Below are positions 1 through 16,145 of a stretch of 64,000 nt of DNA, in pieces. This stretch comes from Morella rubra. Taxonomy: Eukaryota > Streptophyta > Magnoliopsida > Fagales > Myricaceae. Location: the NCBI GenBank assembly GCA_003952965.2, contig CM025852.1:26577457-26641456 (forward strand). The letters are read 5' to 3'. The position numbers and the translations under genes are program-made. The stretch's first letter is position 1. Each line of letters opens with the position of its first letter. The notes below the pieces were generated by a model. The model worked only from the letters and a program-made list of their open reading frames with translations. It did no database searches and had not been told where the DNA came from.

Positions 1-598
1 CTTGCAAATTCTTTGTTCTTGCTGGAGTTGATAACTGGATATTTGAATTGTTGGGGAATTCAACATTCTTGTGGCATTTCTACTACTCCCTTGTGTCTTT
101 GAGCGAATGGTGCTTGGTACTGTTAGGGATGGGGGTTCTTGGCGCAGGGAAAGAGAATAGCCATAGCTTCACATTGCACTGGCCTGGACCCACTTTCTCT
201 TGGGCAACGTCACCCTAACCGTAACAAATGCCGGCAACCTATTTAATTAAAAGCTTGTCAGATTTTATAGCACAAGAGAGATTGCTGTGTTCTACTTGTT
301 AATGATTATGAGACGTTAAACTAATACTGTCTGATAATAAACCTCAGGTGAAATTTGTTAGATTTTTCTTTCATTTGTTCCATTAGCTTGGTAGCCTTGG
401 TCGGTCCTATGACTATGGGATAAATATTGTTATTGTCAATTATTGACTTTTAGAACTTTGACTTTCTTCACATCGTATTTGTCCTAGTTGTTCTCTGGCT
501 GGAGTTGCAATTTTTTATTGTCTGTGCCTGAGTGACTCTTAGCTTAATTGTGATAATATTGCTGCTCAAAACTTCTATTCACATGTTCTTTGTTACAG
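1..598 (+). other. intron of the WDR74-like gene (upstream exons lie outside the window)
   Basis: This AT-rich stretch ends in a clean acceptor (tgttacag at 591-598) directly before an in-frame exon. I see no exon of the WD-repeat family in it, so it is read as the intron preceding the first visible exon. The 5' half of the gene lies before position 1. Confidence 0.6.
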
Positions 599-3500
599 GT
601 TCGCCTCTATGATATTTCTGCACAGCGAAGACCTGTTATCTCGTTTGATTTCCGGGAGACTCCCATCAAAGCAGTAGCCCAAGATCTAAATGGTTATACT
701 GTCTATATAGGGAATGGGTCTGGTGACCTTGCTTCTGTTGACATGCGCACAGGTAACTGCAGTTTCTTCATGTAGTCACATAAAGTTTCCACTTGTGTCG
801 AGATAGATTTAATATTCTGTCCTGATGTGACCTGTGAGTCTAGGTGTTCTCTTCAATTACCTAATTGGTTTTTTTACTACAAAAAAAAGAAGCGGAGTTG
901 TCTTTACCATCTGGCATGTGTGTTGGTGTTTATCTTTACCAAATACGTGCCGTGCAGTAGCAAAAGTTGTTAGAAAGATCATGTTTTAGATTGGGGATTT
1001 CTCTGTTGCTGTGTGGGGGCACAGGCAAGTGGTTTCATTCATTTGTATTGCCGAATGCTGGCTCTACCTGGTACACTCAAAAGGGTGTGTGTGAAATCCA
1101 ACACTTGCTTTATGCATGCTCATATATGTGAAAAATGTTCTTCTTATGTGAGTTTTAAATCCAAGAGGAACCTGGTACATACGACCAATATGATAGTATT
1201 CTTTTCAACAGTTCTCTTCATGCTACCTGTATCAACCTTTCTGTGCCCTTTAAATAACACTATGATAATTGATCGGCATAGGCAAACACCTAATTGAGTT
1301 TTTAATTTCGGTGAAATGAAATAAAGAGTTTGATATTCTCTTATTGAAATTATGACTGCAATTAGGGCAGTTTATGTCTGGGATGACGCTGGTTTTGTCC
1401 TTTTTCAGCCCTGTTCTATGTGAAATATAACTATGCTTTAAAAAAAAAAAACTCTGAAGATGTAAACCATCTTGCACCAAGGATTGTCTATTAACTATGA
1501 CATGGCTTTAATTACTCCAGATTGAAGCAGATGTTGAAATTGATATCTTGATTTTGCCAGTGTGGTTCTTGCTTTGATTCTTTTGAATGATTTTTGTTGG
1601 TTCTTTTTCTTAATGTGATAACTACTAAAGTATATCATTACAGGGAAATTGCTGGGGTGCTTTTTGGGCAAATGTTCTGGAAGCATCAGATCTATAGCCA
1701 TGCACCCTGAGCTTCCAGTGATAGCATCATGTGGTGAGTATCTTATGTGGCTTTCTGTTTGTGTTCTTCTAAGTAGCATTTCATAGGAAACCCCCACCAC
1801 GAAAAAAAAAAAAAAAAGACATGCGCACTGCCCCATTCACACTCGCATGCACAGAGAGAGAGGGAGGTTGTTCTTGTTTCCTCTTGCTTTCTTCATTGCT
1901 TTGGATGGACTTGCATCTTCACTGTGTATCAGAAGGTTAAGTAATGGGTTCCTTTTGGAGTAAACCACTAGATGGTTATGAAGTATGGGTAGGGAAGTTG
2001 TGTCAGGATGTCTTGTGGTCTGAAGAAGAAAAGAAAAGGAGGAAATGTTAATCTCAGTTTATGCTTTAATCACTTATTATCCTTTCTACAAAGCTGTGAC
2101 ACTTTCTAAGAGTCATTCTAGCTGAGAAGTGGTGTGAGCAGTTAACACTTCGTTTGTGGCTTTGCTAAATATTGATTTAGTCATCCTTTAACCTATTAGT
2201 GTAAGTTCATTTTTCAGAACGAACATTTCTTATGGGCCATTAATGAGAACTTGATTAATTTCTAGGACTGGACAGCTATGTACGCTTTTGGGATATAAAG
2301 ACACGGCAACTTCTTTCTGCGGTATGTTCCTGCACTTCAGTATTTGAAGAATCCTTAAAATTTTCTTGCCAAAAGAAATGCTGAAAATATTTTTTAGTTT
2401 AAACATGTGTGTGTACACACCCACACGGGATTACACTCTTATTAGATTGGTATATTCTTACACTTCAGTATTTGAAGAATTCTTGAAATTTTCTCAGAAA
2501 AAGAAATGCTGAAAATATTTGCTAGATTAGCATGTGTGTATGCACCCACACACAATTAGACTCTTATTAGGGGGATGTTCTTAATGTGTTTGATGAATCC
2601 CAAGCAAGATGGTCAATCAACATGATGGCGTCCAAAACTCATGATTAGTTCAATGTTGGAAATGTAAAGCAACAGAATTCAATGGTGGATGTAATTTTTC
2701 AAGTGCATTACACTTATGTGCACTTGGATACTTTGGCTGGAAAGATAATCTGTCCAATTGAGGCCTAGGCAATTGGAATCATGGACTGGCTCTTTGTCCA
2801 TCAGCCTAAAAGTCCATATATTCTTTGTGTGATAGTCTGCCTTGAGTTATGTAGCTTTGAGTTTCATGGTTTAAATCCATTAGCACTGTAAGTGCAGCCT
2901 ATGATTCCATCTAATGATTTCAGTTGTCTTTATTGCTGGCTGTAGGTATACCTGAAGCAGCATCTTACAAACATTTTCTTTGATTCGAACTTTGATGATG
3001 AAGGTTAGTTTTCCTTTTGTCTTGTCAGTTATGGTAGAATTGTCGAAACCATGGCACAGTATTTTCTCTTGTATTGTCTTATTATTGGTCTGTTAGAGAT
3101 GAGAAAGCAATTATACGAGAAGGACCTAAAACCACGAAACCTCATCTTATCCCTTGGGTTATTGATCATATAACTTAAGAGTAATTCCTTGCTACCAAAG
3201 TTAAGGTTTTCCCAGGAGGTTCAAGGCTGTCATAATAGTAATAAAGGAAGCAACTTGTGATTTGCCTAGGGATGTAGATCCTATAGTTGTTTTTGTTCTT
3301 TGCAATGTGACGTGTAGGTATATACTTATAAAAAAAAGACGTGTGGGTATATGTTATTTTCCACTGAGTTCTAGCTGCTAATTGGCTCTTATTTGACAAG
3401 GCATATGTTAGGAATCTGTCGTGCTTTAAATCTGATTGGGACATGCAAGTTTCTGAGTTGATTGATCCTCATGTTTGCTACACTTCCTCTGTGTGGTAGT

Positions 3501-3843
3501 CTTGTCTGATTGTCCACACCTACTACTTAAACATTTCTCATTCGTATAAGCAGCACTTAAACCTGCTGTAGCAGATACATCTCTAAATTCACAAAGTGCA
3601 AACGAGACCGAAATCAGAGATAAGGAAGAAACACTGCCTTTGAAAAGAAAGAACGCATCAAAAAAAGATGGAAGACACAAGAAGAAAAAAGAAACAAAAG
3701 AAAATGAAGGAAGCGGGGATGTATCAATAGAAAATGATCGATGCAACAAGAAGGCGTTGAAAGAAAACAAGGGAGATGAGAAGCCGAAACTGAAGAAAAA
3801 AAGCAAGAGATCAAAATGTGAGGTTGTCGAGGATGCATCATGA
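599..3843 (+). CDS. WDR74: WD repeat-containing protein 74 / NSA1-like ribosome biogenesis factor, 3' part
   Basis: Five exons are visible: 599-752, 1644-1733, 2266-2321, 2946-3003 and 3554-3843. They encode the last 215 residues and join in frame with GT-AG introns. The translation opens with VRLYDISAQRRPVISFDFRE, a blade of the NSA1/WDR74 propeller, followed by IRSIAMHPELPVIASCGLD and VRFWDIKTRQLL, typical WD-repeat strands. The C-terminal tail (about 90 residues) is rich in Lys and Asp/Glu with runs such as KKKKETKE, a nucleolar-type basic tail. In yeast and animals this family acts in late nucleolar 60S subunit maturation with the AAA-ATPase Rix7/NVL. That role here is by homology only. 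The N-terminal part of the propeller is outside the window. The last intron ends in a tandem acceptor (aagcag), so one Ala may be optional. Confidence 0.88.
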
Positions 3844-4866
3844 TTCAGATTTTGAACATGCACTTGTGTAAACAAGTGTAGTGGCAGAGTCCGAGCCTTG
3901 ACATGCAATGTGAGTAAGAAGGCATGATGAAAGAAGCCAAAGTTGAAGGGCAGTTGCTGTGAATCCATTTTTGCCGTAAGGAAGACATTAGGAGATTGGG
4001 AAGCTTTCATTCTTTATTTTATTTGAGTAGGAGGTGAAAGTAAAGCCAAATATTTGATTATGATGTAGCAAACATGATGTTAATTTGTTGGATTTGGGGA
4101 CTTGTTCTTTGATTGCAGACTCCATAGGAAAGTCCAAGAAGGAAGTGTTTTTAGTCAAGTGGAGCACTTTTGGCTTTGATCGGTTACCCAAATAAACATG
4201 GGCATGACGTTGAAGTAAATTAATCCTGTTCGTTTTTTGTTTTTTAAACTGGGGGTCTTGTTCAGGTTATGCGCACCTCCACTATCTGTATCTTATCCAT
4301 GTTCCTTTTATTATATTGTAGCCTGTCTACAACATTATTCAAATACTTTGTCAAATCTTACCATCGTTCGAAATAGACAGTTCATCAATCATTTACTAGG
4401 TTTTGGACCGGGTGGGGACACAATCCCTGACCATTTTGGCAACACAATTACTTGCTTTCTAAATACAACACTACCCATGTTAGGGCACATGACGTTTCTA
4501 TCTTGAACCGTAAGGATAAACAGAAATTGTGGAGATGGCAATTATTACGACTTTGGATCATAGAAACTAGAAATAGTTTCTTTGCAAAAGAGAAACTAAT
4601 GCAATATTTATTTGAATAAAAGGATTACAGCTCACCAATTGCACATTTGGAGGTTTAGCTCGTTACAACACTTCCAACAGTTGGCCAATCTAATTATGAA
4701 AACACCAGTACCATTTTCGATGATAGACCAAAAAAATCCACTTATAGTGATCTGCTCAGCAAGAGCAATGCAAATAGCTTCGAATGAGTCTTGCATGAGA
4801 TAATGAATTCAGCAGAAAACAAACCAAGAACAGATGAACGGGAAAGGAAAAGATGGTAGCATCAAG
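3844..4866. other. convergent intergenic region, 3' UTRs
   Basis: This stretch lies between the stop of the WDR74-like gene (+) and the stop of the MPC1 gene (-). It should hold both 3' UTRs. It is AT-rich with no recognisable coding or repeat element. Confidence 0.5.
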
Positions 4867-6344
4867 TCACTGAGATGCAGCTTCTTCTTTCTTATCTGAC
4901 AAATACCTATCAAAGAGAGAGCAAACAGAGCGAATTTCATTATTGGACTTAACTCTTTTTTTTTTAATTTATTCGACTTACTGAATTGCCAATATTGGGT
5001 GTCCGAACAACTTCTACCATCACAGATTAACTAACTGTTACGCGAGGAAGGTCAGAAGAAAATAAACAATTGAAGGAACTCTGAAGTGATATATGCTCGC
5101 ACACAAGCATGCAATTCAAGCTGTCCCAGGGCCTTGGGGCAGTTCCTAAAGAGTTCAAATGAGGCATAGATATGACTTTAGATTCAAAGTTTACCAGCCA
5201 AAATAATTTCAAAAGCACAATTTGAAAATAAGCATCAATATGGGAAGGGCAATTGAAGGGTCTTAGGAAGGTCCCAACAATGGCCACATTAGTTCCGTGG
5301 AAAGCCGTTCAAGAAAATGTCAAAGCAGTTGAAATCCATCAATTGCTACCGGTACCAAGAGGGCTGATTCGGCTCAACTTTCCTATTAATAAACAAGAAT
5401 AAGAAAAACTGCAGAACTTAGAGAGCGAAGAGTATAAAAGCAGCACTAAAACTTAATTCATTAATTTCAACTTTTTGGGGTTTACCATAATGAACCCAAA
5501 CAGGCTCTAAGTTCTCAAACTGATCATGACTTCAATGGCAGCAGGTCAAGCAGACCCCGGGTTTTATTTTTTCCAAAATAGCCGTTAGCTGATTTGATCC
5601 ACATTTCATAGTTTTAACTCATACCAACAACTTATGTAAGATGGGAACAGTATCTTTCCTTGAACATCTTTGAGCAAGACAGCATTATATAGGAGAAACA
5701 GACACGGTGCATTTATAATAGCCAATATGCAATCATAATCTTAAACAGAATATAAGATAAATAGACATTAGTGGAATTATGGAAGTCCAGCATTTAGTCG
5801 CAACTCAATTTACTTACCCCTGGCCCTTTGCCCATCGTGAGAGTTGATAGAGTTGTACAGTCTCATTCGAAGCATGGCATGCCAGAAGTAGATAGTTGCG
5901 AGGTTGTACCATCCATGCAAATCTCATGAACAATAACGAGTAGATGCACATTACTACAAGCAGCAATATTATACATGGGATGAGAATCTTGACCATCCAA
6001 AAAATAGCAAGAAAAAACCTAGAACTCTTTCCAGACCACTCATGTTCAACCTCCTGTCATGTTGCCCGAAATCATTTCCGGGGGTTTCTTCATGTCCGCC
6101 AACCCCTGTCAAATACACATGACAAACTTTCGATAACTTCTAGAAGCCTAAAAAAGATCAATTAACTAAATCAATCACTCGAAATGTAAAAAAGAAAATA
6201 CACATCTAAAATTGAAATAAAATACAGAATCACGGTAGTAGAGCATACAGCAGCAACGAATCCCCAGTTGGCAATAGGTCCCCAAAAGTGAGTTGTCTTG
6301 GGACCAACTGGACTGTTCCAGAACACCCGGAAAGCAGAAGCCAT
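4867..6344 (-). CDS. MPC1: mitochondrial pyruvate carrier 1 (MPC1)
   Basis: Four coding exons on the minus strand (6249-6344, 6051-6105, 5818-5953, 4867-4906) join in frame to 108 residues, the usual length of plant MPC1. The start is the ATG of [20 protein letters not shown]. Family hallmarks follow: [26 protein letters not shown], then [20 protein letters not shown] and [14 protein letters not shown]. The exon 3 frame runs into a stop if unspliced, but a strong donor (GG|GTAAGT) joins it over a 911-nt intron to a 40-nt terminal exon encoding [13 protein letters not shown], the expected plant MPC1 tail. Known role: one half of the MPC heterodimer that imports pyruvate through the inner mitochondrial membrane. 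A leader intron lies upstream (acceptor at 6378-6379, donor at 7505-7506). Confidence in identity is high; the leader structure is inferred. Confidence 0.93.
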
Positions 6345-6587
6345 GCGTGACTAATCCTTGCTTGAATAGCTCTCAACCTGTCAAAAGAGCTAGAAGGTAA
6401 ATCATCTAGAGTTAATAGAAGATAACAAAAAACTCTAGATTCAATTGGAAAAATGTGAACTGACTAAACCTTACACTTAGAGACCAGAGGCCCCAAGCAA
6501 AAGCTTGCACTAATTTTCAAATATAACTAGATACAAAAAAAAAAAAATTAAACACCTTTTTCTACCCCTCAACATTTATTCCAACCA

Positions 6588-7540
6588 CCAACATTCACTA
6601 CAGATGTAATAACATAACATGAGGAAACTAGGATAGGGGAACTTAAAGCTGAAGACTTTATCAATAATGTTCTGTTTTAATTCAGAATAAAGCAACCACA
6701 GACAACAAGTAGCTAAATTTTGGACAACGAGCACCAGAACTAGTAAAATCAGACCTCAAATAAGTACGATTAACAAAAATATAGATACGATATTGCTTGA
6801 TTGGACAAATTAATGATTCAAATTGATGAAGTTCCTCAACTAAAAAGAAAGAAAATCCAAACCCCAATCTCAGAGAATTCATAACTAAGACGATGAAGAG
6901 AATCTAGCGCTATAAGCAAACTACATACGAGAGATGTACCTTAAAGAAGAAACTAACACCAACCTAACATGAAGAAACTAAGATTAGGGGAACTTAAAGG
7001 TGGAAACTTTATCAATAATGCTCTGTTTTAATTCAGAATTAAGCAACCACAGACAACAAGTAGCTAAATTTTGGTCAACGAGCACCAGAACTAGTAACAT
7101 CAGACCTCAAATAAGTACGATTAACAGATTTATCGCTACGATATTGCTTGGTTGGACAAATTAATGATCAAATTGATCAAATTCCTCAACTAAAAAGGAA
7201 GAAAATCCTAACTCCAATCTCAGGGAATTCACATCTAAGACGATTGAGATTATCTAGCGCTATAAGCAAACTACATAAGAGGGATGTTCCTTAAAGAAGA
7301 TACTAACGCCAACATTCATTACAGATGTAACAACATAACATGAAGAAACTAAGATTTAGGGGAACTTAAAGCTGAAGCCTTAATCAATAATGCTCTGTTT
7401 TAATTCAGAATTAAGCAAACACAGATAACAAGGAGCTAAATTTTGGTCAACGAGCACCGGACCTAGTAACATCAGAGAATTCACAACTACGAAGACGGGG
7501 ATGTACCTTAAAGAAGACGGAGAAGATCGATGACTGGGAG
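6588..7540. repeat. three tandem copies of a ~350-bp unit inside the MPC1 5'-UTR intron
   Basis: Copies begin at about 6588, 6959 and 7309. Each starts with a ccaac...taacatga block, then gaaactaag(g)atagggg, ggaacttaaag, an ATTCAGAA-containing block, a tagctaaattttgg block and an end block cttaaagaaga. Copies 1 and 2 are near full length (about 370 and 350 bp). Copy 3 has lost its middle, jumping from catcagA to gaattcaca. Read on the minus strand, the end block of each unit carries the sequence around the MPC1 leader-exon donor (CTTTAAG|GTACATC in copies 1 and 3, mutated to GAACATC in copy 2). The array therefore seems to have copied the leader-exon/intron junction. Confidence 0.85.
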
Positions 7541-7600
7541 AGAGATCGCCAGAGAGAGAAAATAGAAGCGGATGAATAGTATCTGTAGACTGTATTGAAA
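7507..7600 (-). promoter_or_regulatory. probable MPC1 first (non-coding) exon and promoter-proximal region
   Basis: On the minus strand, GA/CT-rich leader sequence ends at a donor CTTTAAG|GTACATCCC (exon edge 7507). The matching acceptor (gacag at 6378-6382) lies 33 nt before the MPC1 start codon. The 5' end of this exon cannot be fixed from sequence, and no convincing TATA box is visible. Confidence 0.45.
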
Positions 7601-9712
7601 ATGGAATTCAATAAGGTCAGTTTTACAGTAAAACTTTAGGTTTTAGCCAATAGTAGGAGGCCACGTGGTCAGTATTGGTACTTTTTACACAGAGGCTGAA
7701 GCCCTTCCCAATAGTGTGTAAGTTATGTTTTTTTATCCTGCACACGCACTCGCCTACATATATTTTTCTGCTCCCTGCAGACTTTTGATACGCGCGGAAT
7801 ACCCGCTCGTGTCAACTACTTCCCTAACTCAGCTACACCAATCAAAATCAAGTTTGAGCTTAAATTTTAATTTTAGATAATTTACCATAAAAATTATATT
7901 TTATGTGCAGTGGTATGGTATCTATACGCGTGATGCTAGTAAATTGATGTAAATTTATCACTTGTCGTGCTTCCTTTTAATTAGTATATTTAATTAAAAT
8001 TAAGATAGAGTGCACGAAATCAAATCTCAAGTTTACAAGATCTTAATTATGATATTATGTGAAAGTACTATTTATTTAAAAAAATTAAGGGATTAGAAAG
8101 AGATAATTATTTGAATCATATTCTTTGATAAATGTCAAGTTATTCAAGAAATTTACGCATACGAGCTAAAATTTGGACTCTAGTTTTTTTGTTTTCCTGG
8201 GTAAGTAGATTGGCCTCTAAGCTTGATTTAGGTGGTATGTAAACTCAGCTGATATAGTTATTTATGGTGGATGGTAGAAGAATAACGAAAGGAACAAAGT
8301 TGCTTCAAGCGGTTGGGAATGAATGTAGCCGTGTAAGCCATGCCCGGAGGAGTTTAGTTTCTACCTTAATCCGAGGAGGTTGCTTGTGCTCACTTGACAG
8401 CCTTCCTAAGACATCTTTGTTCCCAAAAATATATCGACCCGTTTCCTGGTCATGGAAAAACTCCATAAGAAAATATCCGGATCCCCACCCCCCACCTTGT
8501 AGTTATGGCTATCCCATTGTGCATTGTGCATTGGCAAGTACTGGAAGTCTGGATCCATAGGTTTCAGGCACTTGGCTTTCCTGTTACTTGGTTTTTTGGT
8601 TTGCCTCTAAAGCAAACGACAGATGATGTCTCGAGTCTTTGAGTCTGAGGGCTGATCCTCTTCGACATCATTTTGCAGAGCTTCCTGCAGATATGCTTCA
8701 CTGAATTGCATGTCTTGCTTGTCTGCGTGACTGCGTGGGTTGTGCTTTTCATTCCTGGTCATTAACTCTGAGCCACCAATTCATTTCGCTTCTATCTTGT
8801 ATGTTTAGGTTGTGGTCAATGAAAATTTGATCAACTTTATGCATTTTTGTTTTCTCCAAGTTCACACAGAATCATTAGCTGGAAATAGAATAAGCTCGAA
8901 GCTGAAACACTTCCAAGTCGTGAGCTCTAATGGAAGTTATAGCTCCTTGTTCCAAGTGACTCATTACATTTTCCCACCTATAGCTTAAATTTCCATCCGA
9001 ATCTTCTACTTGTTACCGCAAGGAAACCAAATTGAACAACGTCATTGTTGCAGGGTCGTTAAATCCCCAAGACCCGCCCATCTTTGAGGAACTGAATGTT
9101 AAGCGTCAGTTTGCATGTTTGGCGTTGCTATCCTCCATATTAAGACATATATGGCCTAGCAGCAAAATTCTTCAAATTGGGATTTGATTTTCTCTGCGTT
9201 CACCTTGTGCGTTTCTTTCCTTTTCTCTCTTGCTTCTAGTGAATAGCCTCTCTGGTTTATTACATTTTCAGATTTACTGCAAATAGAGTTTATAAATTAT
9301 CTGCAGCTGACTTACCGTTTCTCGTGATAGCTGCCTCGTCATTAGTACTGGACAACTATTATGAAGTGGATTTCATGCTTTTGAGACACCCACGATTTCC
9401 TCTCCTCCAAATCCTTATTTATATTTAGCAACGTATTTTATGTTCGTATAAGAATGAAATACCTTTTAGTTCTAGAGGGTCGACAAAAGATAAGAGGGAA
9501 GAAAACCAACTCGGAGAGGTTGGTGGGTTTGCCAAAGTCTTTGGCTCTCTCCTAGTTTCTTGGAATTTGTTAAAAAAGATTTCACGTTCCCAAAATTTGC
9601 GGCTCACGGTTGTCACATTTTTGTGTTATTTTTTACGGCTATTTAATTCCTGCCTAATAAATGTTAGCTAGATCAATTACTCCCCTCGAAAGCCAAGAGC
9701 TTTAGCCCTTGG
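7600..9712. other. intergenic, no gene recognised
   Basis: About 2.1 kb between divergent MPC1 and GH1 genes. It is AT-rich in the left third. The 8264-8760 part has more even composition and short open frames on both strands, but none resembles a known protein and no exon chain is apparent. It may be an old degraded gene or repeat. Confidence 0.45.
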
Positions 9713-9720
9713 TTATAAAT
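9713..9720 (+). promoter_or_regulatory. TATA-like box of the GH1 gene
   Basis: TTATAAAT sits 35 bp before the ATG at 9755. If used in the normal way it implies a leader of only about 10 nt, which is short, so the true start site may be different. Confidence 0.35.
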
Positions 9721-9754
9721 GCGTAGGTGTTGAATTGAGTTTGGCTTGTCAGCA

Positions 9755-14102
<4,348 letters not shown>

Positions 14103-14440
14103 CCGGCCGTCTGCTTAGTTGCTTCCATATAGTTGCCTACAGATCATGTAAGGTACTGGGCGATACATGCATGTGATTCTGAAAGAAGAGTTGTAGTACT
14201 GCCATTTGTAAATGGCCTAGTAGTGCACAAAGGATCGATTCACGATGAGCATGCATGTTCTATGGAAGAACACAATTTATTCGGACAAAGGAAGGAAACG
14301 AAAAAAATATTTACCTATGCAGAATCAAGGATTCAAATGGGACAGCAAACTTCAAGCCCGGGCAAGCATTACACCTTTCAGCCCCTTAAGAGATATGCTC
14401 AAGAGTACCAAACTTTTTATAGAATTCTTAATCCGTTTTG
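14103..14440 (+). other. 3' flank / probable 3' UTR of the GH1 gene
   Basis: Non-coding sequence after the stop codon of the GH1 gene. Open frames in it show no family resemblance. No clear element boundary is seen until about 14440. Confidence 0.4.
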
Positions 14441-15550
14441 AACGGAATTATTTAAAACTCAATACGATAACAACTGAATCTAGAAGGGGATGAATAGGTT
14501 CTGCAGCTTAAACTTTAAATCTTTTCAATATACACATGTTTTACAGCAATGCAAATAATCCAACAGACAGTAAATCAATTAAGTTTGAATCTATATTCAA
14601 GATTCTTTAAAAATAAGAACACTTAAAAATTCAGTTTGTAGTTCACGATTATTAACACTTTAATCAAGAACAATAATTAACAGATCAATCACCACACAAA
14701 GACACAAATCTTTTTGTTGCAAAGAGAAAATCTTTTGAAAACAAATTCCAAGAGAGAAAAACTCTCCGGCCTGTAGGCCAGGTAACGATTTCACTAGTTT
14801 TTCAAACTCGAAATACAAGGTAATCCATAGACTCAAGAATACTCAATATCCTAGTCTAAAAACACTTGTTTTCTTACCCGAACTACACCATTCGAATCTG
14901 CTCTAATGCAGGAAATGAGAACCTCTCATCCATTCAAAAAGCTAACTACCTTTATCTAGCTACTCATATCTTGCCGTCCTCCATTGCGAACTCGCAACAA
15001 TCGTAAACGCACAAACTTAGCACTTGGACCTTCAAGATTTCAGCAACCTCCGAAAGTCTTAAATCTCTTTTTGAAGAAATAACCATGATAATCAATCTAT
15101 TAAACTAAGAATCTTAAAAAGAGGGATTTTATCTTTAAGGCTCCATTCTCAGTTCATACACACGAAGGCTCAGAAAAAAGGGGCAGAAATATGCAAGAGA
15201 AAGTTTCACGTAGAGGCACGGTATTTCTTGATTTTTTCTGAACGACCTTTCGTAATAGAATTAAGGGGGTTATAAACTCTGGGTGACTCACGGTTTTAGC
15301 GGAGGGTCTAAGGCTTTTTGGGTCTTTCATGACGTCATCCATTTAGTTATAACGAATTAACCAACTTTTGTTACTGCAATGCCCCAAATCGCGTTTCTGT
15401 CTGACTTGCATCTGACTTCCAACTAACTTGACATTTCTGGGTAAAAACTTAACTTTTTACTTCTATCTTTAATTCTTCATAGAAGCTTCGAAATATCTTA
15501 ATATTTCAAGAAATAAACTAAATTACATGTGAAGTATAGCCAACTAAAAT
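14440..15550 (-). mobile_element. possible LTR-retrotransposon (copia-like LTR) fragment
   Basis: Read on the minus strand, the left edge contains a CCTATTCATCCCCTTCTAG block. This resembles the cattcaccccc-type sequence found in LTRs of some plant copia elements. The 1.1 kb has no coding potential and is compositionally distinct. No second LTR, primer-binding site or target-site duplication was identified, so this is a tentative call. Confidence 0.3.
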
Positions 15551-16142
15551 TAGTCTCTAACACGTTTAAAGATATTTTAATCTTGAATGTGAAAAGCCGC
15601 TATGTGCTTCTGGGGCCTCATAAATGTTTTGACATCAACAGTGAAGATTACAAATCCTCTTTTGACAAATTGCAACAGAAAGTAATAAAGGTTTGGTGGT
15701 ATTTTCTGCAGAATTTGAGGGAACAACACCTTGTTCATTCCATTGCGCACGAAAATCTTCAACGTTATGGGAATGGCTCCCTGCAATTATGGCACAACTA
15801 ATTCTCCTTGGTGGCAGATTGACCATGTGTAATCGCAATGTACAAAGCTGGCATAGACATACGAGGGAGCAAAGCATACTGAAAGCCATAAAACCCATGT
15901 CCGTGAGCCTAAGTCTACAGTGATCTATGCAACAATAAAAAAGGGACCAGAAAGTGGGCTTACAGTTAGCAAAACTTCCTAATTTTGGGAGGTTGTGTGA
16001 AATCTAGGAGCAAAAGATCATTCTTTTACAAAAAAAGAAAAGAAAAATCAGGCAGGCTTTTTTAAGTGCTTAAAAAATTTTAAAAACTCGCAATTAGGAT
16101 AAGATATAAATCAACCCATGTAGACTATCCATTATTTATTGA
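15551..16142. other. no gene recognised
   Basis: Short overlapping open frames occur on both strands (15577-15898), but I could not link them to a family and they lack neighbouring exons. The stretch ends where the Harbinger-like element begins. Confidence 0.4.
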
Positions 16143-16145
16143 TCA

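Noticed and set aside
3426..4010. 194-codon minus-strand frame
   Set aside because: It is the antisense shadow of the Lys-rich last exon of the WDR74-like gene.
5814..5996. Single-exon 60-aa protein ending KGQG at the MPC1 locus
   Set aside because: It is MPC1 exon 3 read through both splice sites. The strong GTAAGT donor and the matching terminal exon give the full 108-aa protein.
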